From Clostridia bacterium (GTDB taxonomy: Bacteria > Bacillota > Clostridia > Oscillospirales > Acutalibacteraceae), in NCBI GenBank assembly GCA_017442265.1, contig JAFSAC010000032.1, positions 1 to 39,135 on the forward strand: DNA of 39,135 bases, in the 5' to 3' direction. A model generated the notes under the pieces. It saw nothing but the letters and a program-made list of their open reading frames with translations. It was not told the origin of the DNA and did no database searches. This document shows positions 16,609 to 23,793 of this stretch, piece by piece (position 1 is the stretch's first letter; each line of letters begins with the position of its first letter). A program made the translations under genes and the position numbers.

Positions 16609-17154
16609 GTGATCTATCTGTTTTTGGCCGACGGCTTTGAAGAGATCGAAGCGCTGACGACGGTGGATATTTTGCGCCGTGCCGGGCTTTCGGTTACCAC
16701 CGTCGGGGTGGGGAACCGAGAGATTACCGGCTCGCACAATATCACGGTGATTGCCGACCTTGTTGACACCGAACTCACTGATTTTTCGGATGCCACCGCC
16801 GTGATTCTGCCGGGCGGTCTTCCCGGAACCACCAATCTCGCTGCTTCTAACACGGTGAAAGCCGCTTTAGAATACGCCGCTAACCATCCGGATATCCTCA
16901 TTGCCGCTATCTGTGCCGCTCCGTCGGTATTGGGAAAATTGGGTCTGTTACAGGGCTTAAAAGCTACCTGCTACCCCGGTTATGAGCAAGCTCTTGCAGG
17001 AGCCAAGGCGACCGGGAATGCGGTGGAACGGGACGGTCGGGTCATTACCGGCAAGGGAGCCGGAGTGACCGTGGATTTTGCCCTTACCATAGTTTCTGCC
17101 CTTTGTTCCGATGAAAAAGCCAAATCTTTGAAAGAAGCGATGCAATGCAGGTAA
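16609..17154 (+). CDS. DJ-1/PfpI family protein (YajL/ThiJ type)
   Basis: 181 residues with the DJ-1 fold signatures: N-terminal LFLADGFEEIEALT (conserved glutamate of the active site), PGGLPG, and the nucleophile elbow AAICAAPSVLG with the reactive cysteine. The family includes chaperones and deglycase/glyoxalase-like enzymes; older annotations call it ThiJ. It starts with GTG at 16609 after SD AAGGAGG. Its end overlaps the next gene by 10 nt. Confidence 0.92.
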   Translation: MIYLFLADGFEEIEALTTVDILRRAGLSVTTVGVGNREITGSHNITVIADLVDTELTDFSDATAVILPGGLPGTTNLAASNTVKAALEYAANHPDILIAAICAAPSVLGKLGLLQGLKATCYPGYEQALAGAKATGNAVERDGRVITGKGAGVTVDFALTIVSALCSDEKAKSLKEAMQCR

Positions 17155-17762
17155 AAGACATTCGCCCGATCAAATCCGCTCTTCGTGAGAAGTATAAGCG
17201 GATGCGACTCGATATGGCGCCTCAAGTGAAAGCTGAAAAGGATCGGCAGATCGCCGACAGAGTGTGCCGGTTGTGGCAGTATCGCCAAAACACGGTTTTA
17301 TTGACCTACGTATCCACCCCCATCGAGGTGGATACCCGGGCGTTAATTACTCGCGCCTTAAACGACGGAAAGCGGGTGGCGGTACCCCGTTGTGTCCCGG
17401 ATACCCGGTCGATGGAATTTTACTTTATCGATAGTTTGGATGATTTAGAGCCGGGGGCATTCGGTGTGTTGGAGCCGAGGCCCGATCCGCAAAAAAAGGT
17501 GACCGATTTTTCACGCGGTCTTTGCCTGGTGCCTGCCTTCTCGTATGATTGGGACGGATACCGACTCGGTTACGGAAAAGGGTATTACGACCGCTTTTTA
17601 TCTCACTTTGAAGGGAATATCGTCGGAATTTGTTACAGCGAATGTATCCAGCCCAATCTCCCGCACGGACGGTATGACCGCGCAGTGGAGTTGCTGGTGA
17701 CCGACTCATTTTTACGTCGCATTTTACAAAACCGAAAGAGGGGGGATCGTTTTGGCCGGTAA
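17145..17762 (+). CDS. 5-formyltetrahydrofolate cyclo-ligase
   Basis: 205 residues. The ATP-binding signature near the C-terminus, YRLGYGKGYYDRFL, is diagnostic for the YgfA/MTHFS family. The N-terminal ALREKYKRMR and VLLTYVSTPIEVDT segments fit as well. It converts 5-formyl-THF to methenyl-THF, returning folate to the one-carbon pool used by ThyX. The ATG at 17145 lies within the DJ-1 gene end; the SD is weak, consistent with coupling. Its 3' end overlaps the mltG start by 11 nt. Confidence 0.93.
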   Translation: MQVKDIRPIKSALREKYKRMRLDMAPQVKAEKDRQIADRVCRLWQYRQNTVLLTYVSTPIEVDTRALITRALNDGKRVAVPRCVPDTRSMEFYFIDSLDDLEPGAFGVLEPRPDPQKKVTDFSRGLCLVPAFSYDWDGYRLGYGKGYYDRFLSHFEGNIVGICYSECIQPNLPHGRYDRAVELLVTDSFLRRILQNRKRGDRFGR

Positions 17763-19008
17763 TTTTCAAGAGCTTCTGAAGAAGGCGGAAGATGAAAAGC
17801 GTGCAAAACTCGGTTTGCCGCCGCTTGAGGACGAAGACCCCGTTCCTTCCGAACAGCCGGAAGCGGAAAGCCCGATAGAGGAAGTTGAGCAGAAAGAGGA
17901 GGAAACTCCCCCTGCTCGCCATGCTACCAAAAAAGAAAAGGGTCAATACGGTTTCGTACGTGGACTATTTTCTTTTGTGCTTATTTTGGCTGTCTGCGGC
18001 TCTTTAGCATACCTGCTGGTAGCCGGTGTGCTGGATTTTATTGCGCTCAATAAATCGGATAGTAAGGTAGACGTGGAAATTCCCAGCGGTTCTTCCACGG
18101 CGAGTATTGCCGCCATTCTTGAAGAAAATGATCTGATCGATCAGCCGCTTTTGTTCCGTCTGTATTCCCGTGTGAGCGGTAAAGACGGCTCCTATCAGGC
18201 GGGTACATACAGCTTATCTGCCGATATGGGATATACCCAGATCATGGCGGTCATCATTGCTGGCAACCCCCGTGAGACGGTGGACGTTGTCATCCCAGAG
18301 GGGTATCGCATCACCCAAATCGCCGCTTTACTGGAGGAAAAAGGGGTTTGCACCAGCGCCGATTTTTATGATGCGCTTATTAACGAAACCTACGATTTTG
18401 ATTTCTTTAACACCATTCCACAGTCCAGTGACGGCGGGGTGTACGAAGGGCGGATCTACCGCCTGGAGGGATATCTGTTCCCGGATACCTACAACTTCTA
18501 TACCGAAAGCTCCGGTAAAACGGTCATCAACAAGATGCTCGCAAACTTCGACAGTAAAATTACGGTAGCGATGAAGTCGGCGATGCAATCCAAGGGGCTT
18601 ACCCTGGATGAGGTGGTCGTTATGGCCTCTGTCGCCCAGCGGGAAGCCGCTTCGGATACCGAAATGCCGAAGGTGACCCGAGTGCTGTACAACCGTTTAG
18701 AGAGCAGTTATACCCGCTTGGAATGTGATGCTACCGGCGATTACGTCGCCGATCTGCTGCCCAATACTCAGAACCTGGAAGCGATCAGCAATGCCTATAA
18801 CACTTATAAGCGGTTCGGTTTACCGGCCGGTGCTATCTGCAATCCGGGACTCAAAGCAATCGAAGCGGCTATTTATCCTTCCGAGGATGAGAATATTAAA
18901 AAATGCTTCTATTTTGCCAACGATACTAAGGGAAACACCTATTATTCCAAGACCTTCGCGCAACATGAAGCGATCTGCCGCCGGTATAAAATCGGCGCCT
19001 ACGGATGA
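17752..19008 (+). CDS. mltG: Endolytic murein transglycosylase MltG
   Basis: 418 residues: an acidic cytosolic N-tail (1-65), one transmembrane helix (about 70-98), a LysM-like region (VEIPSGSSTASIAAIL), and the YceG catalytic domain with E298 in ASVAQREAAS, aligned to the catalytic glutamate of E. coli MltG (ASIVEKETA). It cleaves nascent glycan strands at the membrane. The start is TTG at 17752 with SD AGGGGGG. It is followed immediately by a U32 gene, echoing the B. subtilis yrrL-yrrN-yrrO order. Confidence 0.93.
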   Translation: MAGNFQELLKKAEDEKRAKLGLPPLEDEDPVPSEQPEAESPIEEVEQKEEETPPARHATKKEKGQYGFVRGLFSFVLILAVCGSLAYLLVAGVLDFIALNKSDSKVDVEIPSGSSTASIAAILEENDLIDQPLLFRLYSRVSGKDGSYQAGTYSLSADMGYTQIMAVIIAGNPRETVDVVIPEGYRITQIAALLEEKGVCTSADFYDALINETYDFDFFNTIPQSSDGGVYEGRIYRLEGYLFPDTYNFYTESSGKTVINKMLANFDSKITVAMKSAMQSKGLTLDEVVVMASVAQREAASDTEMPKVTRVLYNRLESSYTRLECDATGDYVADLLPNTQNLEAISNAYNTYKRFGLPAGAICNPGLKAIEAAIYPSEDENIKKCFYFANDTKGNTYYSKTFAQHEAICRRYKIGAYG

Positions 19009-20228
19009 TGCGCCCGGAGGTTTTAGCCCCGGCAGGAGATCGGGAATGCTTAGACGCGGCACTCTTATACGGAGCGGATGCTGTATATCTGGCGGATACC
19101 TCTTTTGGTATGCGCGCCGCTGCCGAAAACTTTGACCGTGACCAACTGAAATCCGCCATTGAGCAGGTGCATGCGGTCGGGAAAAAGGTGTATATTACCT
19201 GCAATATACTGCCCCGTAATTCGGACGTGTTGTCACTTCCGGAATATCTTCGGTATCTCGATCAGTTGTTACCGGACGGGTTGATTGTCGCCGATCTCGG
19301 GGCAATAGTTTTAGCAAAAAAATACGCACCCCGTATTCCGCTTCACGTTTCCACTCAGCTTGGAGTGGTAAATTACGAAACCGCACGTGCGCTTTACGAT
19401 ATGGGAGCGAAACGGGTGGTGTTGGCACGGGAATTGTCCTTGGAGGAGATTCGGGAAATCCGTGCTAAAACTCCAAAGGAACTGGAACTGGAAGCGTTTG
19501 TGCATGGGGCTGTTTGTATGTCGGTATCCGGTCGATGCGTGCTATCTAACTATCTTACCGGGCGGGATGCCAATCACGGTGCCTGCACCCAGCCGTGCCG
19601 CTGGAAATACGACGTGGTAGAACCGCACCGAATCGACAAACCGATGACGGTGGAGCAAACCGAGGACGGCACCTATATTTTCAACGCTTATGATCTCAAT
19701 ATGCTTCCGCATATCGCCGCTTTAGCGGATGCCGGCATTTCCTCCTTTAAAATTGAGGGACGTGCCAAAGCCGCTTATTATACCGCGGTGATTACCAACG
19801 CTTATCGTGCGGCGGTGGACGGGTACGTTTCCTCCGGCTACCCCTCGGATTATCTTCCGGAGGATTGGGTGGTAGCGGAAGCGGAGAAGGTCAGCCACCG
19901 TCCGTACGGTACCGGTTTTTATTTCGGTATGCCGCACCAGAACACCGAGTCCGGCGGTTATATCCGAAAGTACGCTGTGGCCGGGGTGGTGGAAGGATAC
20001 GAAAACGGATATTTATTGGTTGAACAGCGAAATCGTTTTTTTGTGGGGGACACCCTGGATATTCTTGTCCCCGGAGAAAAGCCGTTTCTCTTTCCCTGTG
20101 AGCGGTTATACAATGGGGAAAGGGAAGAAATCCAGTCGGCGCCTCACGCGGCAATGAAGCTGAAAATCCCCTTTGAGCATCCACTGCCAAAAGGCAGTAT
20201 TCTTCGTGTGAAGCTTGCCGATCGTTAA
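19005..20228 (+). CDS. U32 family peptidase-like protein, likely tRNA hydroxylation (TrhP-like)
   Basis: 407 residues. N-terminal PEVLAPAGDRECLDAAL with YGADAVYL, and the U32 signature AFVHGAVCMSVSGRC...GACTQPCRW, whose cysteines may hold an Fe-S cluster. Members of this family (TrhP/YegQ, YrrN-YrrO) are required for 5-hydroxyuridine at tRNA position 34 rather than acting as plain proteases. The start ATG overlaps the mltG stop (ATGATG). In B. subtilis two such genes follow mltG; here there is one. Confidence 0.9.
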   Translation: MMRPEVLAPAGDRECLDAALLYGADAVYLADTSFGMRAAAENFDRDQLKSAIEQVHAVGKKVYITCNILPRNSDVLSLPEYLRYLDQLLPDGLIVADLGAIVLAKKYAPRIPLHVSTQLGVVNYETARALYDMGAKRVVLARELSLEEIREIRAKTPKELELEAFVHGAVCMSVSGRCVLSNYLTGRDANHGACTQPCRWKYDVVEPHRIDKPMTVEQTEDGTYIFNAYDLNMLPHIAALADAGISSFKIEGRAKAAYYTAVITNAYRAAVDGYVSSGYPSDYLPEDWVVAEAEKVSHRPYGTGFYFGMPHQNTESGGYIRKYAVAGVVEGYENGYLLVEQRNRFFVGDTLDILVPGEKPFLFPCERLYNGEREEIQSAPHAAMKLKIPFEHPLPKGSILRVKLADR

Positions 20229-20239
20229 ATATTGGTTTA

Positions 20240-20284
20240 AAATCCCGCCGATATGGGTAAAATAACCCGTGGAAGGCGGGATTT
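20240..20284 (+). terminator. Terminator after the U32 gene, overlapping the PBP ribosome site
   Basis: 10-bp stem AAATCCCGCC / GGCGGGATTT enclosing an inner GGGT...ACCC stem, followed by TTCT. The 3' arm AAGGCGG is the only SD-like sequence before the PBP ATG at 20289. Confidence 0.72.
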
Positions 20285-20288
20285 TTCT

Positions 20289-21902
20289 ATGAAAAAACGT
20301 GTATGGCTGTTTTACGGATGTATATTTTCCACCCTATGTGCGCTAGCTTTTCGGATTTTTACCTTATCCGATCAATACCTTATCCGGGCGGCAGGACAGC
20401 AATCGACCGTAACGGTTACTGTAGCCAACACCCGCGGCAGCATCTACGATCGTAACCAAAAACCGCTTGTCAACGGCTCTACCGAATACCGCGCCGCTGT
20501 TACCTCTCATCCTAAAGCGATAGCCGCACTTTCCGGCGTTCTGGAAAATGATGACTTTGAAAATATGAGTCAAATGCTTCAAAACGGACGACCGGCAGTG
20601 GTAACCCTTGAAAAACTTGCCGCGGGGGAAGGGATTTCATTATTTCAGGTGCCGATGCGATACGAAGAAAGGGTATTAGCTCCGCATCTTTTGGGATACA
20701 TCTCAGGGGATGAAAGCGAGGGCTTGACCGGGCTGGAAGCTACCTTTGACACTCTTTTAACCTCTTATAACGGTGTGGCTTCGGTATCCTATACGGTGGA
20801 CGCTAACGGAAAACCGCTTCAAGGGGTATCCCCGAAAATCACCAATATCACCAAAAATTCAAATGGCGGAATATGTTTAACCATTGATGCGGATATTCAG
20901 GAAATTACCGAAGATATTGCCGCAAAATATATCCGCAAAGGTGCCGTAGTGATTATGGATCCGGAAAGCGGAGAAATTCTGTCGCTGGCAAGTTTGCCCA
21001 CCTTTCATCCGGGAAAAGTTGCCGACGTCCTTCAGGACCCGGATTCCCCTCTGCTCAACCGGGCCTTATGTCGGTACAACTGTGGGTCGGTGTTTAAAAT
21101 CGTTTCTGCGGCCGCCGCTTTGGAATCCGGAATATCCACCAATACGGCTTTTGATTGCGCCGGGCACATTACTGTCGGGGATACGGTGTTTCACTGTCAC
21201 CAGCGGCTGGGACACGGAAATATGACCATGCCAACCGCTTTTGCCTATTCCTGCAACAGCTATTTTATACAGCTTATGAGAAAATCCGGCGGGGACAGTT
21301 TATGGCATCTGGCATCCCGTTTACAGTTCAATTCTCCAATATCCTTATGTGATGGGTTTCAAACTGAAAGTGCTACCTTGCCTCCGCAAAACGCCTTACA
21401 ATCTCCGGCGGTACTCGCAAACTTATCCTTTGGACAAGGTGAACTCACCGCTACTCCCATTCATATCGCTCAACTGGTGGCGGCTATTGCCAACGGCGGC
21501 AAACTGGTAAGTCCCCATATCGTCAAAGGATACGTTGATGAAACCGGCAGTTTTTCGGAAAATACTGCTATCTCTGCCAACCAACAGTTTTTTTCCGAAA
21601 CCACCGCTTCTTCTTTACAAGAAATGATGAGTGGCGTGTTGGATGAAGGAGGAACCGGGTATGCCGGCAGACCGTTATTCGGAAAGGCCGGTGCCAAAAC
21701 CGGGACCGCCGAAACCGGCTGGGAGCGGGGAGAAGGGGAGAAGTACCCTGTGGTTCAAAGCTGGTTTGCCGGGTATTATCCGGCTGATAATCCTCAATAC
21801 GCTATTGTCGTTTTAGCCGAAAACGCGGATAACACCGGGGCTAAAACTGCTCCGGTTTTCAAAGAAATCTGTGATCGACTGTATCAAATGGATGAGCAAT
21901 AA
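20289..21902 (+). CDS. Class B penicillin-binding protein (transpeptidase)
   Basis: 537 residues with an N-terminal membrane anchor (about 4-26), a compact PBP dimer domain beginning ANTRGSIYDRN (47-55) and a transpeptidase domain. Active-site motifs: S267-V-F-K270, S321-C-N323 and K470-TGTAE. It crosslinks peptidoglycan in partnership with a SEDS polymerase such as the one at 547. It is shorter than SpoVD/Pbp2B and has no PASTA domain. The frame is open from an ATG at 20253, but the stretch before 20289 is the terminator hairpin and MKKRVWLFYG is a natural anchor start. Confidence 0.92.
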   Translation: MKKRVWLFYGCIFSTLCALAFRIFTLSDQYLIRAAGQQSTVTVTVANTRGSIYDRNQKPLVNGSTEYRAAVTSHPKAIAALSGVLENDDFENMSQMLQNGRPAVVTLEKLAAGEGISLFQVPMRYEERVLAPHLLGYISGDESEGLTGLEATFDTLLTSYNGVASVSYTVDANGKPLQGVSPKITNITKNSNGGICLTIDADIQEITEDIAAKYIRKGAVVIMDPESGEILSLASLPTFHPGKVADVLQDPDSPLLNRALCRYNCGSVFKIVSAAAALESGISTNTAFDCAGHITVGDTVFHCHQRLGHGNMTMPTAFAYSCNSYFIQLMRKSGGDSLWHLASRLQFNSPISLCDGFQTESATLPPQNALQSPAVLANLSFGQGELTATPIHIAQLVAAIANGGKLVSPHIVKGYVDETGSFSENTAISANQQFFSETTASSLQEMMSGVLDEGGTGYAGRPLFGKAGAKTGTAETGWERGEGEKYPVVQSWFAGYYPADNPQYAIVVLAENADNTGAKTAPVFKEICDRLYQMDEQ

Positions 21903-21961
21903 AAAAACCGCCCGGTTAGTATGTAAAGTTGTTTTGCTTTACATAAAATCGAGCGGTTTTT
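21903..21961. terminator. Bidirectional branched terminator between PBP and xer
   Basis: Outer stem AAAAACCGC (21903-21911) / GCGGTTTTT (21953-21961) and a perfect inner 8-bp stem ATGTAAAG (21921-21928) / CTTTACAT (21937-21944). T-runs occur on both strands; it serves the convergent PBP and xer genes. Confidence 0.85.
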
Positions 21962-21978
21962 GATTGAATTTTTCAAGA

Positions 21979-22998
21979 TTAGGAGTCCTTTTTATCAGTT
22001 TTCTCCGCATTTTCGGTGGATTTTGGAGAAGGTCGCATATGAACTTTGGAAAGCGGATTCGCTTCGGAAGCATCCCGGATCTGCTGATTGGATATGTGGG
22101 TATAGATCTCGGTGGTGCCCAGATTTTCGTGTCCCAAAATATCCTTCAACACACGAATATCCACGCCGCCTTGCTGATACATAAGGGTTGCCGCCGTATG
22201 GCGCAGTTTATGGGTAGAGAGTTCATCGGCGCCAACCTGTTTTAAGTAATTTTTCACGATATAGTGAACTCCCTGCAGTGAAAGCCGGCGCTTGGTATGA
22301 CCCAAGAACAAGGCATCCCGATCAACCACTCCATCGCGCGGACGAACCTTTAAATAGGCGGAAATCGCGTCCTGGCACGCTTGATTGAGGTATAAAATGC
22401 GTTCCTTACTGCCTTTACCGCGAATACGCAAGGTGTGATCATCCTGAATATCACGGAGATTGATGCCGACAAGCTCAGCACGTCGCAGACCGCAATTTAG
22501 TAGTAAGGTGAGCATACAGTAATCGCGTTCGGAATGCTCGTTACTGGCCGCCTTAAGCAATTCTAAGGATTGCTCTAAAGAAAGGTATTTTGGCAAAGTT
22601 TTTGGCACCTTCGGGGTGCTTAAATTCCGTGCCGGATTGGTTTCAAGGAGATGCACGTTCTCGGTCAAATAATTGAAAAAACGCCGTAAGGACGAGGCCT
22701 TACGTGCCCGAGTGGTGTTGGAATTACTGCGCTCGGAACGGGCATAATTCATAAACTCGTAGATATCATTCAAGGTAACGGTGCGAAGCAATTCAATGTC
22801 AACATCGTCAATCGGAATTTCATCCTCCGGCATATCATGGGGGACAAGAGCACGCTGTTGTTTTAAAAACCGGAAAAAGGTGCGAAGATCAATAAAGTAT
22901 TCATTCACCGTGTTAGCGGCTCGTCCTTTAATGGTTTCCATATACCCGAGAAATCCTTTCAGAATCTCCGGGGACTGTGCAAAATAGTCACGGTTCAC
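21979..22998 (-). CDS. Xer-type tyrosine recombinase
   Basis: 339 residues with an N-terminal SAM-like core-binding domain (about 8-115) and a catalytic domain with the full tyrosine recombinase set: R172 (GLRRAE), K195 (GKGSKER), H263 and R266 (HKLRH), H290 (LGH) and nucleophile Y299 (TTEIYTH). The spacing matches XerC/XerD, which resolve chromosome dimers at dif. No integrase-type N-arm or phage genes are nearby, so it looks housekeeping. The start is GTG at 22998 with SD GAGGTGA. A promoter lies 180 nt upstream and a perfect 25-base palindrome lies in the leader. The C-terminus has an extra charged tail (about 25 residues). Confidence 0.93.
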   Translation of the reverse strand: MNRDYFAQSPEILKGFLGYMETIKGRAANTVNEYFIDLRTFFRFLKQQRALVPHDMPEDEIPIDDVDIELLRTVTLNDIYEFMNYARSERSNSNTTRARKASSLRRFFNYLTENVHLLETNPARNLSTPKVPKTLPKYLSLEQSLELLKAASNEHSERDYCMLTLLLNCGLRRAELVGINLRDIQDDHTLRIRGKGSKERILYLNQACQDAISAYLKVRPRDGVVDRDALFLGHTKRRLSLQGVHYIVKNYLKQVGADELSTHKLRHTAATLMYQQGGVDIRVLKDILGHENLGTTEIYTHISNQQIRDASEANPLSKVHMRPSPKSTENAEKTDKKDS

Positions 22999-23023
22999 AA
23001 ATCTTCACCTCGCATCTCTTGTT

Positions 23024-23048
23024 ATTCCGTGAAACTGTTTCACGGAAT
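23024..23048. repeat. Perfect 25-base palindrome in the xer leader
   Basis: ATTCCGTGAAAC (23024-23035), central T, GTTTCACGGAAT (23037-23048). It sits 26-50 bases upstream of the xer GTG start and downstream of its promoter. It could be an operator for a dimeric repressor or an RNA hairpin; there is no T-run for termination. Confidence 0.9.
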
Positions 23049-23179
23049 CGAGTGTTCGCGGAAAGGGGAAAGCGAATCAAAAGGAATATTAGGCAACATC
23101 CGATTATCCCTAAGCCCACAGGACAGCAGGTAAGGGATTGGTAAGGATATAACAAATCTGACCTTTCATCACTATTTGT

Positions 23180-23209
23180 ATTATAAATCATCTCATAGCT
23201 TGATTTCAA
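23180..23209 (-). promoter_or_regulatory. Sigma-A promoter of xer
   Basis: Minus strand: -35 TTGAAA (23204-23209), 18-nt spacer, perfect -10 TATAAT (23180-23185). It predicts a leader of about 175 nt before the xer start, containing the palindrome. Confidence 0.75.
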
Positions 23210-23240
23210 TATATTTTCAAGAATATTCGCGCTGAATTCC

Positions 23241-23271
23241 GATTTTACGATTTTACTGAAAACTGTAAAAT
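23241..23271. repeat. Tandem GATTTTAC and hairpin
   Basis: GATTTTAC occurs twice head to tail (23241-23256). ATTTTAC (23250-23256) also pairs with GTAAAAT (23265-23271) over an 8-nt loop. It lies about 32 bases upstream of the xer -35 box, a reasonable place for a regulator site. Confidence 0.5.
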
Positions 23272-23568
23272 ACCAGCGCTGCTCTGGAGCGTTTTTAAAT
23301 ATTTAAAACGTACCGGAGGTATGTTGGAACAAAATAAAAATGATCGCTATTTTTGTATTTTTAAGAAAAACCAAGATAATAGGAAAAATAATTAACCAAA
23401 ACAGAACGAAATAAGATTCATTATAAAAGTAAGATATAGAATATTGGTTAGCGAACAATGCGGTAAATTAAAATGGAAAATGAGCTTGATCGGGGAAATC
23501 TGGATAATTAGGTGATCCCGGGCTGTTTTCCTATAGTTAGCCAATTTTTCCCATTTCCCGTCCCCCGA

Positions 23569-23596
23569 ACTATACAAAATATTCATTTTGTATAGT
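23569..23596. other. Candidate dif-like Xer recombination site
   Basis: Two perfect inverted 11-base arms, ACTATACAAAA (23569-23579) and TTTTGTATAGT (23586-23596), flank a 6-base centre TATTCA, the 11-6-11 geometry of dif. The right arm matches the B. subtilis dif right arm as I recall it (TTATGTAAACT) at 8 of 11 positions. Both begin or end with ACT/AGT-type termini. The inverted repeat extends one base further on each side. It is 571 bases upstream of xer. It is not a normal terminator: no plus-strand gene precedes it, and the minus-strand side is followed by G-runs. Confidence 0.45.
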
Positions 23597-23750
23597 TTTA
23601 AGTATTTTTAGGGGGTATGCCCCGTTCAGGATATTTGAGATTATTTATCTCCTTGTTACTTAATAACAAATTATATTGTCCGTTATAAAGGATTGAAAGA
23701 TAAAAACAAGGTGGGTACAAATAAAAAACTTTTTTGAAAATACAAGTTTT

Positions 23751-23780
23751 AAGGAGAGGATAAAAAGTCATCCTCTCCTT
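23751..23780 (-). terminator. Hairpin after the methionine gamma-lyase-family gene
   Basis: Perfect 11-bp stem AAGGAGAGGAT / ATCCTCTCCTT with an 8-nt loop, 14 nt past the stop of the gene ending at 23794. The T-tract is poor on the minus strand, so it may act mainly as an mRNA 3'-end stabiliser. Confidence 0.6.
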
Positions 23781-23793
23781 TTCCCTATCATTA

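Larger units (their letters stand above)
22999..23793. other. 795-base AT-rich intergenic region upstream of xer
   Basis: No convincing gene is found on either strand; the longest frames (64 and 73 codons) have low-complexity translations and no SD. It holds the xer promoter (23180-23209), the 25-base palindrome (23024-23048), a GATTTTAC tandem repeat plus hairpin (23241-23271), a dif-like 28-base site (23569-23596), a GGGG/CCCC mini-hairpin near 23612-23624, and a hairpin after the gene ending at 23794 (23751-23780). From about 23,160 to 23,760 it is visibly poorer in G+C than all flanking coding DNA. Confidence 0.75.

Noticed and set aside
22988..23209. Minus-strand frame of 73 codons upstream of xer
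   Set aside because: It overlaps the xer start, lies across the promoter and palindrome, and shows no protein-like pattern.
23321..23395. Plus-strand 24-codon frame after CCGGAGG
   Set aside because: The SD is only one base from the ATG, there is no promoter, and the lysine/asparagine-rich product has no recognisable feature.
23392..23586. Minus-strand frame of 64 codons in the AT-rich gap
   Set aside because: No SD, low-complexity I/L/N/K translation, and it overlaps the dif-like palindrome.
23568..23597. Reading the 13-bp inverted repeat as a rho-independent terminator
   Set aside because: No plus-strand gene precedes it, and on the minus strand it is followed by CGGGGG instead of a T-run.
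21979..23793. Invertible promoter or phase-variation switch driven by the Xer gene
   Set aside because: The two palindromes have unrelated arm sequences, and no pair of matching inverted repeats flanks a promoter.
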